DNA of 64,000 nt, from assembly GCF_052857255.1 (NCBI RefSeq), contig NC_135497.1, positions 345,070,183 through 345,134,182 on the forward strand. Reading direction: 5' to 3'. The notes under the pieces are model-generated. The model was not told the origin of the DNA. It saw only the letters and a program-made list of their open reading frames with translations, and did not search any database. The stretch is from Amblyomma americanum. Taxonomy: Eukaryota; Arthropoda; Arachnida; Ixodida; Ixodidae. Of this stretch, positions 21,935-32,914 are shown piece by piece; within the stretch, counting starts at the first letter, position 1; each line of letters opens with the position of its first letter. The position numbers and the translations under genes are program-made.

Positions 21935-22095
21935 TGTACAGTACACACATTGCATGCCAGTCACAGTTTTCCACAAAAAACCACTATGGGAACTAGAATA
22001 TGCCTGCTAGCTGCTAACCGATCCAACCAGTTTCAACAATTACACCCTTTTTGTAATGCTGCAAATGTTTTTTGTGGCAACCGATGGCCCCTCAC

Positions 22096-22253
22096 CTGTC
22101 CACAGCCACCATGGCCAGCTCAGTTATGCTGACTCGCTGGTAGCTTGATGGCAGGCCTGTTGTTTCCAGGTCAAAGAAGACCAGAGTCTTGACTGGCTCA
22201 GGAAGCACTGGTGACAACTGTGCTGGTGCCACTGCAGACACGGTGGTCTGCTT
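22096..22253 (-). CDS. TREX-like 3'-5' exonuclease, exon with Exo I motif
   Basis: A 158-nt exon with the acceptor TTTTTTTTGCAG and donor ACAG followed by GTGAGG. The peptide KQTTVSAVAPAQLSPVLPEP leads into VKTLVFFDLETTGLPSS and VSITELAMVAVD. FDLETTGLP is the Exo I motif of DEDDh exonucleases with both catalytic acids (D and E), and ITEL..AV is specific to TREX1/2-like proteins. Phase 0 at the start accepts the exon at 26431-26612, and the two leftover bases fit 3373-3479. The gene product probably degrades DNA 3' ends, in the nucleus or cytosol. No in-frame lesions were seen in the four exons. Paralogy to other DnaQ-fold exonucleases is possible but the TREX pattern is better. Confidence 0.87.
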
Positions 22254-23162
22254 CTGCAAAAAAAAAGCAACTAAATAAAAAACTAGTCCAAATGTGCAGT
22301 ATAGATGTCTTCTTCACATATGCCCCGAGACAGAAAGGAAGAAAGAGAAAAGAAGAAAGACAGAAAGAAAACCCCAATCCTTGCAGCATGATTTCCTTAT
22401 TTGCCTTGTAAATTCAATCAGCTTCTGCCTCCCACATTAGATGTCAAGGGAGAAAAAAAATTTGCAGCGGATTATCTGCTGCACTGGACAAAATCTGGAA
22501 AATAGACATTTGAGTGGCACAAAGTGTGCAAATGCTTGGATGGATGCACTGTATATTATATTATAACATAAGTGATGTTACTTTTTTGGCTGCAGTGCCA
22601 CGCCCTACCTACTGCTTCTTGAGTGCAGCCACTCATAGTCCTTCCCCAGCATGATTGGCACTGTCCAGGGCACCCCCCACTGGTGAGGAAAAGTATTGAC
22701 AAAATGAGTCTTTGCAGGTGCTAAATGAAAGCCTGCCATGAAAAAAAAAAAAAGAAAATAATAAGAAACTTTTGCTGAAATCAGATTCCCAGTAAATTAA
22801 AAAAACCCAACAGTTATATGCAATTAAAGAGAGCAAAAAAAATGTAGGTTTGCCATGTGTTAGTGGGTTAGCTCACAGGTATGGGACAACACTGATCTGT
22901 AATGTAAGCAAGATGCAGTGGCGCTTCTGTCACTAGCTGATCTGACCGGGGGTGTAAAGTAAAAATACACAGAAAACCGTTTTAAAAGAAGTTTTCCGAT
23001 ATTGTAGTGCATCTGTGATGTAATCCCTTTGTGAAGAATAACCAGGTACATCTTAGAACAGATTGCAAAAGTATTTCAAAGCACTGTCACATGCTTGCAT
23101 TGAATCGCCCCCTGATGGGAGTAAGAACGGGAGTGCAACCAGCGGACACTCATGAAAGCAAT
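22254..23162. other. Intron, no gene recognised
   Basis: Between TREX-like exons. A-rich and T-rich stretches only; a purine-rich block of AGAAAGGAAGAAAG type lies at 22330-22370. Confidence 0.4.
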
Positions 23163-24269
23163 ACTTTTTCTTGTTTCACAGAATACCCATACAGGTGGCT
23201 GTTATCAGTTGGCGAGTACTTTGAAGAGTGTGACAAAATGCACTTTGTCATTTTGAAGTTACCTTTTTAAAACGCCACAATAATTGTGAGTTGCGAAGCC
23301 GGACATACCCCCAAAAGGTGTTTCTTCGCATCACGCAAGCTTCTCATGCAGTCTGACAATGCTGTCACACAAACTACATTCTCTAACAAATACTGCCGTT
23401 CAAACTACAGCAAGGTTTACATCGTTACATTGAAGACAGTCCGCAAACAGCATGGTAAGTGAACTGTGCAGAGTAGCCGACAATTGACACCATAATTACA
23501 GACAGAGGCGGCACTAGCGGATGCTGGAGCCAGCAGGCGATATAGTATGCACTGTCGTCTGTTAGAGTGCGCTTTCGTTTGCTGCTGTGGCATCTGAGAA
23601 CTGCTTTTTCATGTAATGCTGTCTAGTTTGAACGTCTGTACAGTAGAACCCTCCATAGTAAAGTCACTCGAACCAGCAAAATTTTTTACTATATAAGGGT
23701 CTCTACTATATCAGTTGTTGGTGATGGCATGGCTTTGGCTTTGAGGACGCTTCCTGGTTGCTTACTAAACACAAAGTGTTGGCTTATAAAAGAAACACTC
23801 AGAAATACCTTCCACCTGCTCTTACCGACCCTTTACGTGATAGTTGCCAATTCTCATGTTACGTTTTCGATTTCGTTTACAAGTACTGCATTTGCACGAA
23901 TACAACATGGCTACGAACATAACGCCAATATGTTTCATATATAAACCAAAAGTTTTGTGTGAACACGACATTATCTTCCACACAGTCGGCGTGATTTAAG
24001 AGGAAATATTTAAGAAACTACCCATGCAGTGCCGGGTAGTTCGCCATGCATGTTCGCCTTTTTCTTCTCTTCTCTACTCATCGCTGCACTTTTACTAACT
24101 TCCCTTTCTCAGCAAACTGCGCCGCCTTCTTTCTACGTTCATAGACAGCTTTACTTGCACGCCACGCGCTTTGGCTCAAGGCATTCGAAAAATTGGCTTC
24201 CCCTCGTGCTTTTGAGCTTAGTGATGAAGCCATCTAAAAAAAAAAAATGGGGACAGACAAGCTCCGCCT

Positions 24270-24797
24270 TTAAAGGGGCTCTGAAATACCTTCCGAGGAG
24301 AGCATATCAACTCGCTCAATCCCTACACTATGTTGTCATCAAAACCTGAGCCAAATAATACACTTCTACACGCAGCAGAGGACCCACAATCAAACTCGAA
24401 CGTTGGCGAGCTCTTCCCGGCGACTTTTTCATGCTCGCACCCTCCTCCGTCGCTCGCATCTGCGTATACAAGTTGAGAGGTGGCCATCGGTTAGATTCGT
24501 TCATACGTCGGGCAGTTACCGTGGCCATGGCCAATAATGCACGTAGCTCCGGCGAGTGAGGAGGATCCGCTCCGTAAGTGGGGCCAGCGGAGGACCGCTG
24601 ACCTTCCAGAGTGCAAAAAGTGACGAGAGGAGAAGGAAAGCCACGAAGACGCTGAAATTCAAATTTTGACTACAGATAACTCAACTTCTAGAAAGCGCAT
24701 TAAAAAAATTCTTGCTGGACAATATTTGTGAAGCGGTGTGCTTTAACATCCTCAGCATACCGCAACTTTATTAGTGCCCCTTTCAGAGCCCCTTTAA
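24270..24797. mobile_element. MITE with perfect 17-bp terminal inverted repeats
   Basis: TTAAAGGGGCTCTGAAA at 24270-24286 is the exact reverse complement of 24781-24797. The interior matches the partial copy at 1608-1900. No open frame of note. The target duplication is not clear. Confidence 0.85.
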
Positions 24798-24924
24798 GGG
24801 CATGATGCGAAAGTGGTTCATACTGCCCATGCGGACACAGACACTGTTTCCTCTTTCACAATCATTGCTTGACAGACCACACGACATACATATAAAGCCC
24901 CACTTTAACCAAGCTGTACGAATG

Positions 24925-25106
24925 TGCGTGGTATAGAGGTAGTGTGTGACTCACAACCCGAAGGCCCGAGGGTCAGGGGTTTCCGATGCGCCGCCAATGT
25001 GGCTGGTGCCATCTATGGGAGCCTCTTGAAATCTACTAGTCCTAATTCTTCTGTCACGGCGAAAACCGACCTTCCTGTTACATGGGGCATTTATGCTTTC
25101 GCGTAA
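24925..25106 (+). mobile_element. tRNA-like SINE
   Basis: A tRNA-like head, CGTGGTATAGAGGTAGTGTG, with CTCACAACCCGAAGGCC and a decayed B-box region (GAGGGTCAGGGGTTTCCGA), is followed by TGCCATCTATGGGAGCCTC and further non-tRNA body. The D-arm-like start suggests pol III ancestry; it is degenerate and not a functional tRNA. Confidence 0.5.
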
Positions 25107-26057
25107 AAGCTGTTTTATCATTTTTGGTATCCATTTGCCTCCTAACGTTGGCCTCGCAATCCTCGAGTTCGCACGTGCCGCGCTGTCATCATTCTGAGGG
25201 AAGTACATCGCCACGGCCAGACACGCTTTACTAATAGCCATTTCTTGTAAAAAAATATTTACTATAAACAAAAAAAAGTACAGTCTACGGAAGGCGAAAT
25301 GGGACTGCAGTTTCACTTCATTATATCAGAATTTACTGCAGCTGGGTTATACTGTATTATTGAGAAAATGTAGCACCTGCGGCAGCATGTCAGACAACAC
25401 GAGAATCTTGCACAATTCAGGAAAATACCCTCTGGATATAGTGCCTTTTGGGGGTGTGTCCGGCTTCACAACACACATTTATCGTGGCATTTTAAAAAGG
25501 TAGCTTCGAAATGATGCAGCATACCTTGTCATACTATTCTTAAAAGTACTCACCAAATGTTAACAGCCACCGCCTCTATGGGTACTTTGTGAAAAGAGAA
25601 GAATATTTCATAAAGTTTTGCGTACATGTGTTTTTATTGATCGCACTGCCGCCCTGCCCTCCTAGTGAGGGGTAACTCCCACACACACATATCAGAGTTT
25701 TAAAAATAAACTGCCTTTGAAATGACATTTCATGTTTCCATAATGTGTTCAGGATGCCTCTGGTTATTCTTCACGCAGGGATGACATCACTGGTGCACCA
25801 TGAAATCAGAAAAACGGCTTTGAAAACTTTTGTTTACATCTATTCCTACGTGCACTATCTTTACACCTTTAGTCTGCTCCGGCGTCTGCGAGTGCCCCCA
25901 TGTTTGTAAACACGGTGCTGGTCTATAGATGGCTTGCACATGACGTGAAACAGAAGACTGCCCTTGTAGCCTTACGAGATATCCGGCTTCATGTGCTTGG
26001 CACTCATATCCTTCAGTCATACCTGTTGAACAACTTCGGTCATCTATCATGGCCTTT

Positions 26058-26414
26058 TCACAGGCTGACACAAATATCCATTGCATTATGCCCAAAATAC
26101 AGCCAAGCATGTGCAGACATAACATCAATCAACTGCTGGGCAGCACTTGTTTGCTCAGCAGTTCCTCTACAAGTGACGTGACATTCTGCAGGCCTCCAAA
26201 TTCCAAGCAAATTGGCATGCTGTACTGTATATTCTGTACGCAAGTGAACAAGGTTAGTAGCTACTCCATTCTGGAAACAATGAATCCATTTCTTGAAAAA
26301 CGAAATGGTTAGTCCGCCATCTGAAACGGCCTGCAACAATTCATAACAGTTCCGGCAAACGTGGTAACTTCTTGTCAGCAAATCAGAAAACACGTCAACT
26401 GCAAATGCATCCAT
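26058..26414 (-). CDS. Unrecognised 118-codon ORF beside a TREX-like exon
   Basis: The ORF starts AFAVDVFSDLLTRSYHVCRN and continues CYELLQAVSDGGLTISFF. The C-x2-C and following leucines resemble the first half of zinc-finger-associated domains, but the second cysteine pair is not evident. A splice-acceptor-like TTTGCAG precedes VDVF. It lies only about 20 bases after the donor of the exon at 26431, inside the next intron. It could be a pseudogene piece or a chance ORF. Confidence 0.25.
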   Translation of the reverse strand: MDAFAVDVFSDLLTRSYHVCRNCYELLQAVSDGGLTISFFKKWIHCFQNGVATNLVHLRTEYTVQHANLLGIWRPAECHVTCRGTAEQTSAAQQLIDVMSAHAWLYFGHNAMDICVSL

Positions 26415-26430
26415 TTTAGCTACAGCTTAC

Positions 26431-26612
26431 CTGAACAGTCTGTTCAGTGACTGTTCCGAATACACCGTGTGGCTGCATAGGCAATGCCGCTGGCCGTGCT
26501 GGTCTGTCCGGTGACTGTATCTGCAGAGGCCCTAATGGACTGGCACCCAGCATGGCCACAGGAAAGGTTCCACTGAATGATGACACCACAGCTGTGGTGG
26601 CTTGTACTTGGG
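26431..26612 (-). CDS. TREX-like 3'-5' exonuclease, first visible exon
   Basis: A 182-nt exon ending at CTGTTCAG followed by the strong donor GTAAGC. The peptide is low-complexity: ATTAVVSSFSGTFPVAML, then PLGPLQIQSPDRPARP and GVFGTVTEQTVQ. It ends in phase 0, exactly what 22096-22253 requires, and splicing would place it just before KQTTVSAV. A TGA in frame immediately upstream means translation may start in this exon at the ATG at 26553-26551 (context GCCATGC). Alternatively an acceptor AAAACCAG at 26613 brings an earlier exon. Assignment to this gene rests on strand, phase and order only. Confidence 0.55.
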
Positions 26613-28325
26613 CTGGTTTTCAAAGAACAGACAGCAAAGGATAAGACTGTATAATGTACATACATGTATATATATTCCATGAATCACATAAACTACTGCC
26701 ACAGAAGTGGACTTGCATGCCTGGACATGCATGACAGAAGGCTTTCCAAAGAGAGAATTTAAAAAGGCAAGTTTGAACGATAGTTGGACCCACACGTTTG
26801 AATTCACCTTTCATGGATTAACCCATCATTAGCATTCACATCTGGGATTCAGCATGCTTGGAGAAACTGTAGAGTGTATGCCTGTTTACTCGCGGCTGTC
26901 CAGAACCTTTTTTTTGATTGGCATCAGCCTGCAAGAGTTACATCTCAAATAACCCGCAACAGAACAGAAAAAAAATTATTTACTGTGCACCGAATGCTTC
27001 GTACAGATTATTCCTCATCTTGAGCTACAAATCTTGCACTAAGCACACAGCTGTTTATAATTTGCGCAGCAGATGTCATCGCATCTGCTTTTTAGAACTC
27101 CTCCAGGACAAAGTGTCATGTCGATCACATGTAGTCGAAAGCACGATAAGACGCTCGTACTGTCAGGGACAAAAGTCTACGCGCAGCCGCTGGCTCGAAT
27201 GCATCGCTGTGTCACCAGTCACACACTGGTCCGAGAATGGTGCGTCTATTTCGCCCGCCAAGCGGTGCTTGTCTGAAAGCGTCTGCCTTGTCTCTCTCGA
27301 GCTTGGTGCGAGAAGCAGCCCAAAGAATGAGTCGACAAGCTGGCGCCCTTACCAGCATATGCGGCCACTCTGATAAGGCGTCCACAACTTCAATTTATTT
27401 TTGGATTTTACCAGTCCGTACCGTACGCCGAATAATAACGCGGCTGCCTGGAAGACGACAGCCAGATGCGAGGGAAGAGGTGAGACCCAAGCACACATAT
27501 GCCACGACGACCAGGCAAAAAAAAAATAAAGCAAGCAAACGGGCCATCGCTGTGATTAACACGATCCATGAAGCCAAACACTCTGCGGTCAGGCTGATAG
27601 GAGCATAATAGGGTTAATATATCCTAGTTCATTATAATAGTGCCGAAAATGCTCGCAGACGTGGTCAAGCCGCAAAACTGTTAGCAGAAACAACAAAGGA
27701 TACGGCGTCGCTTCCAAGTTTTCGCGTTTCCCGCGCAAACAGCAATGTCAGGCGCGGCACGTTTCTTCCTTTTTCAAGACAGAAAGGGCACGACAATTAT
27801 ATCGCAGACGCACAGTGTCTCGCAGAGCCTCTAAAGCAGAAATGAGGCACAGCCAACACATTAAGCTGAGGCTGGTAGTGGAAAAAGATGCGCAGGCCTT
27901 CCTACACGAATCTGATCTGAGGCAAGCTGGAATGCAAAATTTGGCCAACGACTGAGAACTAAGAAAAGCAAACGCGAGTCAATCTCATCGTGCCCATGAC
28001 ATGCGAAACTTACTCATGTTATACTCCATCGTGTGTGCACTTTGCCTGATAAACAGCTTCCCTGATGTTTCCGCTGTGTACACAACCCGCCAGTTCCAAG
28101 CCTCAGTCGCTTCTGACGGCAGGTTTCGCGCGAAAAAACGATCAGTGGCGCGAAACAAAGTGGCCAGACTAATATGTGTTGAGACCACGAACAGCGGTAT
28201 GGTGAGACCAACCAAGGACCTCCTTGAGACCAACCTGCTTTAACGTTGTGGCAAATGTTGAGCAGCAGCAACAAATAACACACAGTTTAAAAATTTACGT
28301 AAGACGCCACAATTCTGACAAAAAT
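26613..28325. other. No gene recognised
   Basis: Short open frames on both strands at 27.2-27.6, 27.75-27.95 and 28.0-28.24 kb carry no family motif that I know. If the TREX-like gene starts at 26553 this includes its promoter side, but I see no TATA-like or initiator element that I would defend. Confidence 0.35.
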
Positions 28326-28877
28326 TTAAAATGTTAGTAATTTACTTAAAGCAGTTTCGGTTTCTAGTTGTTCAGCGGCTTGTTTGTGTTTGAAGGGCTG
28401 GTTCTGGGCGTACGCGCTCAGCGTCGGCGCTCTTGGCATACGCCGGAACGGGCGTTGAAAAGGGGCATGCATCTCCATGTTCCTGGCGATGGTGGTGGTG
28501 TGGTCGTTGCTATATTTTTTTTTTGGGGGGGGGGATACTAGTCCAGACGTATGTTGGCCCTTTGGGCACGGCGCCAAAATCCATGGGCGCGGCGGTAGTT
28601 GGTCCTCGGTAGTCCAGAGCAGCAGGTCCACCACAGCAGCAGCGTCAGCCACAACAGGGAAGCGGAGGATGAACGGCGCGCGCGTCAGGGGCTTGCAGGA
28701 AGCAAGCAGCATGGCCCCGGACCGGCCGCAAGGCTGGCCAGAGAGAGGCGGGCGAGGACTGCAGGGCAGCTGGGGCTGCCTGCAGGGGGCCACCACGTTG
28801 GCTGGGCGACGTGGCGGCCGGTGAGAACCGCTGCGACCTCGGTCTTCAAACCCAACCCAACCGAACTGGTGTCCCAA
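28326..28877 (-). CDS. Unrecognised 183-codon ORF, doubtful
   Basis: The C-terminal part (RNMEMHAPFQRPFRRMPRAP, then QNQPFKHKQAAEQLETETAL) is basic and reads like a structured tail. The N-terminal part is Pro/Arg-rich and lies opposite the start of a Penelope-like RT. A G run at 28527-28534 crosses it. It may be a chance frame on GC-rich DNA. Confidence 0.2.
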   Translation of the reverse strand: MGHQFGWVGFEDRGRSGSHRPPRRPANVVAPCRQPQLPCSPRPPLSGQPCGRSGAMLLASCKPLTRAPFILRFPVVADAAAVVDLLLWTTEDQLPPRPWILAPCPKGQHTSGLVSPPPKKKYSNDHTTTIARNMEMHAPFQRPFRRMPRAPTLSAYAQNQPFKHKQAAEQLETETALSKLLTF

Positions 28878-29575
28878 GCCACCCTTGAGGCCGACGAATG
28901 CCTTGTCTCCTTCGACGTGGTGTCCCTTTTCACAAACATCCCCGTGAAGCTTGCGGTGGCCGCTACCCGTGACGCCCTACAACGCGACGACACACTCAGC
29001 GCATGAACCCCGCTGAGCGTAAATGATGTGTGCCGCCTCCTGGAGTTGTGCCTATCAAACACATACTTCTCGTCAAACAGGGAATTTTACCTACAAGTGA
29101 AAGGAACACCAATGGGAGCATCCATCTCTGTCGTAATGGCCAATTTAACAATGAAACGCGTCGAACAACGAGCCCTCAACTCATTCCACCCGAAACCAAA
29201 GATTTTCCTCAGGTATGTCGACGACTGCTTCGCCGTCATAAAAAAATCTGACTAAAAATTTCCTTCGTCATTTAAACTCCGTGGAACCTGACATTTAGTT
29301 CACGCTAGAGGTGGAGCAAGAAAACTCCCTGCCGTTTTTGGACGTCCTCGTGTCCCGAAACGACAATACCCTTCAATTCTCCGTATACCGCAAACCAACC
29401 CACTCAGGCCGGTATCTCCACTTCTCCTCGAACCACCCGACAGTCCATAAAGCATCAGTGGTGAAGACGCTGTTCAGAAGAGTTGAGACACACTGCAGCA
29501 CAGAACTTTACAGAAAAAAAGAACAACGCGCGATATTCAAAGAACTCATCATGAACGGTTACCCAAAAGGGATCT
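28858..29575 (+). pseudogene. Penelope-like element 2, reverse transcriptase
   Basis: Three successive frames give the PLE RT blocks in order: [40 protein letters not shown] and [15 protein letters not shown] (catalytic YVDD present), then SLPFLDVLVSRNDNTLQFSV and YRKPTHSGRYLHFSSNHPT, HKASVVKTLFRRVETHC. There is an in-frame TGA near 29004 and a stop plus frame change near 29253. The GIY-YIG endonuclease does not follow, so the copy is 3' truncated near 29575. Its sequence is clearly different from the PLE at 39-41.5 kb. Confidence 0.88.
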
Positions 29576-30430
29576 GCAGCGCCGGTGGTAGGAGCGGCCG
29601 TTCGGTTAGTTTCGGCAAGGACGTTTTCTTAATGGTTTCACCGTGGGCACTGTTATAATCGCACTTCTAGCAACGCGGGCCGGAAAAAGCGACATCCGGG
29701 AGCTGTCAGCCAAGCCGACAACCTCGCAATGGCTGCACGCCGGATGCCTTTTGTCACAGGAAAAAAAAGGTTCCCTCTCTATCGCACCTGTTGGCCACTT
29801 CGACGGGACGCTGGCAATAACTCAAGACTGAGTCAACTATCCCACGGGCTGTCAATGAGTCAGTGAAGGTCAGTGGGGTCCAGTCATCATGTTTGACAGC
29901 GGCATTCGTCTTCAAAGGGGACGCTGTCGACGAGCGATTTCCCTACCCCGCGTGGTCTTGTGCGTAACCCGGGCCATACACTGATGCGGAACACGTGCGA
30001 CCAACTGCGAACCTTGGGAGCGCCACTCGCGGACATTCCGGTGCCTGCGTCTCAAGCTCAACACGTGACGGGTACGGGTTCCCTAAGGAGATTACGTGAT
30101 GATGAGTACCACAGTGAACGTTTCAGGACACGCCTTCCTCGGTAGGCCCGGCCTCCATCTATAGGGATTTCAGGGAAGAAAAACCCTACGAAACAGCGCG
30201 CCGAGGACGGCCGAGTAGCTCCCTCTCATAGAGACTCTTTCACTGAGAAGCACTCTCAGTTGCTGTACGTGTACATAATGTAAACAGTTGTATGATGCTT
30301 TCCTTGCCTTCCCCCTAACCTCGTCTCCAATCTTCCTCGTCCCCTCTCTGGCCCGACCAGGCTACCTGAGACTCAGCAGCGCGTCGCTGGAGGACGATGT
30401 GAATAAACACCTGTTTTCTTAGTCCTTTTC
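29576..30430 (+). mobile_element. Possible LTR-like fragment
   Basis: The stretch ends with TGTAAACAGTTGTATGATGC, a pyrimidine-rich block and GTGAATAAACACCTGTTTTC, i.e. a polyadenylation signal followed by CTTAGTCC. This layout is common in arthropod LTRs, but I see no matching second LTR, primer-binding site or gag/pol frame. A GGG/CCC stem followed by TACGAAACAGC near 30172-30198 recalls the 3' half of a hammerhead core without the CTGATGA half. Confidence 0.3.
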
Positions 30431-30659
30431 GTGGATGTCTTTTTTGGGTTATTTTTTCCAAATCGTCCATTTTCTTGCGGCGAGTCGCTCTCCTCACTGT
30501 GTGAAGCGGTGTCCCAACTAGTGCGCGTGTGGTCACGGCATATCGAGGCCTTCGGCTTGCAAGTCTGGAACTCGCATCCACGGTGGTTGGTGGCCTGTGC
30601 CCACCGCAGAAACCACAGAGTGAACGTTTAGTGTGAAATCACTTCTAGCCGCTCTCCCC

Positions 30660-31600
30660 TGGTTTCAGCGGTGTCTGTGTCAAGCCTCCGACTAGCAAGT
30701 GTAATTGGCTCACTGGGCACCTCAATCGCGCTGTGAGCAGGCGGTGGCGTCCACCTACAACTTGAGGCAGTTATGCGCCTTTCATCTTCTCAAAACCAGC
30801 GGAAGCTTTCGACTCCATTGATTTTTAGGAAAGGAATGCCGCATAACTGGCTCCATGGGACAGTGAACACTTTTATCGCGCTTCGAGGTACGTGGCGGTG
30901 GTGTCCACCTGCAAAAAGCGTGATTTTGAACAACATTTCGTGCTTAGCAATGCTAAAAAGCCAGGCAATTTTTAATGTGAATCAACGCAGTGCAAATAAA
31001 CCGCACAGAACAACAACAAATTGATGCAGTCAACTTTTTAGTTTATTTTAAGCGGATAAAATGCTTTTACCTCCCGTCCTCGACAAACGCTTCACCTGTC
31101 GCTTCGCTTCCAGCGACGAATGCGTAGTGCCGCTCAGGACGTTCCGCAGGCCCTGAATTGAACAGTTCAGGGCAGGTAGCGCTGTAAGTTTTCCTCTTGG
31201 AGGACTGCGGCCATCAAGGAAAGGTGATGGCTGCACGGGCGCGTATTCTGGGAAAGCCTCGTCTCCCGCTTTAACGGAGTCTCATGGCCAGCACGTGAAC
31301 GCGGAACGCGACAGCGTTGGGCCGCGATACGCTGCGCCGCTTGCCCGGGCAAAGTCCCAGACGCAGCTGTTCCTATACTGGCGACTTCTCTTTACATTTA
31401 AGTATCTCTATGCGGCCTGTGCGCATTCGTTTTTGTGCGCACCTCATTGTATCGCTCTAAAACCAGCTGAAGGTTTATCCGTTGATCATGAGCAAAGAAA
31501 AGGCGCATAACTTGTGTCCCGGGTCAGAGGACACCACAATCGTGCTTTGAAGTACGCAGCGGTAGCGTCCACTCATAGAAAACCGTGCTCTCGTACAATA
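30660..31600. repeat. Foldback repeat family (CAGTTATGCGCC), two copies
   Basis: At 30767-30856 GGCAGTTATGCGCCTTTC pairs imperfectly with GGAAAGGAATGCCGCATAAC later in the same unit; CTCAAAACCA and GATTTTTAGG lie between. The flanks repeat GGTGGYGTCCACCT (30740 and 30897). A second, more decayed copy lies at 31430-31580 (AAAACCAGCTGAAGGTTTAT, GAAAAGGCGCATAACTTGTG). Related pieces are at 48050-48110 and 55275-55620. Confidence 0.6.
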
Positions 31601-32914
31601 TTTCGTGCTTAGCAGCGCTAAACCGCCAGCCATTTTATGACTCATTCTTTTTACGCAGTACTTAGAGTACCGTTTGAAGTCACATCAAGCGTGCTTATCA
31701 GTGTGTTCCGATGGCCTTGCACCACCTGCGCAGCGACGCCCGCCGCTACAACCTGCGGCGGGCGGCGCGAGACAGAATAGCAATGTACAGTACAAAAAGT
31801 GGCGGCATTCTCGTGAGACAATTTGTCGTCTCCGGCAGCAAGAAAAACAAACTCGTGACGCCCACACAGAGAGCGAACTGGTTGCCGCCGTTTTGAAGTG
31901 AATGGCGATGCAGCATACGCTCTGGAATCCGCGCCAAAATTCGATGTCGACGCACGCAGTTCACTTGGGAAATCGGTTGTTTACTGGGATTTTCTAGCCG
32001 ATAAAAACTGTTTTCGACGAGAGAGGTCTTTTGTTAGAATGCCGTGTTCTATCGATGCCGGCCTTACTTTCGAAACACTGGAACCGTTATTCTGGTTTTT
32101 CTAGCATGACCAGTTGTCCTCGCTTCATATGTTTAGGCAGCTAAACACATTAAACAATGGTAGAGTAAGTCTACAGAGTCGCGCTAATGCTTTTCATGCG
32201 CATGCGAGTAGGTTGTTCCCCGCTGTAGGTTCTCGTTCTTAGTTGTGTTCTGCACCCCATCCCTTCCTCAGCGTCTGCCTTATTCGATGGGCTTGGAGAG
32301 AATCGTGTACACTGGGAATGATGTGAACGGAGAGCTAGGCACAGACACTTAGTTTCACTCAAGGGAGCACAAGAGGCAAAGAATCTCTTTTCATCCCAAA
32401 TTATGTACAGTTACAATGACGCGGACACACACTCGATTTCGCCCAATGGCTCACAAGGGACAAAAAGTCTCAGTTACCCGAAATGTACAGTTACGGATAT
32501 GACACTTTCGATCGGGTGCACCAGTGTGATCTCTCTTCCAAAGCCGTAGAAGAACGGAAACATCGCAGGATGCACCCAAGAAGCGCTTGTGGCATGCAAA
32601 GCCGCTGCAAATGCCCAACAGAGTCGCTTTAGGCGGTCGAAAGAGCCCCGGGGGCGTAATACCCTCACTAGCTGTCGCCTACTTTCTTTGCAACCTTCAG
32701 GCACGCTTCAGTTGAGGATGCAGTGAGGCTTCTGAAGATGTCCACAAGATAACAAAAACAAACACGTCAGGCCGCTCTCTCATCGGCAGCTCGTGCACTA
32801 AGGAGAGAACTCTGGTGCAAAGCACCATCAGTGCGACAGTACAAAGTTTTGTCTAAGCTGCCCTTGCAAAAGAAGAAAAAAAAATGATGTGAAAAAAAAA
32901 ACAGGGCGGGCTGG
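31601..32914. other. No gene recognised; 3' side of the M13-like gene
   Basis: Overlapping open frames at 31.67-31.96 kb have no family motif. This interval should contain the 3' UTR and poly(A) site of the M13-like gene (minus strand); no AATAAA close to the stop was found by eye. Confidence 0.35.

Larger units (their letters stand above)
23163..25612. mobile_element. 2.4 kb inverted-repeat structure with nested elements
   Basis: Left arm 23163-23320 and right arm 25437-25612 are inverted copies: ACCCATACAGGTGGCTGTTA versus ACCCATAGAGGCGGTGGCTG, GCGAGTACTTTGAAGA versus GTGAGTACTTTTAAGA, and GAAGCCGGACATACCCCCAA versus GAAGCCGGACACACCCCCAA. Inside lie TACAGTAGAACCC (23640) and, in reverse complement, TACAGTATAACCC (25351), possible ends of a second element. 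A MITE (24270-24797) and a tRNA-like SINE (about 24925) sit inside those. Confidence 0.65.

Noticed and set aside
30070..30200. Hammerhead ribozyme of the kind known from PLEs
   Set aside because: GATGATGAG near 30100 and CCCTACGAAAC near 30185 recall the two core halves, but they do not form the needed stems around a CTGATGA...GAAA core.
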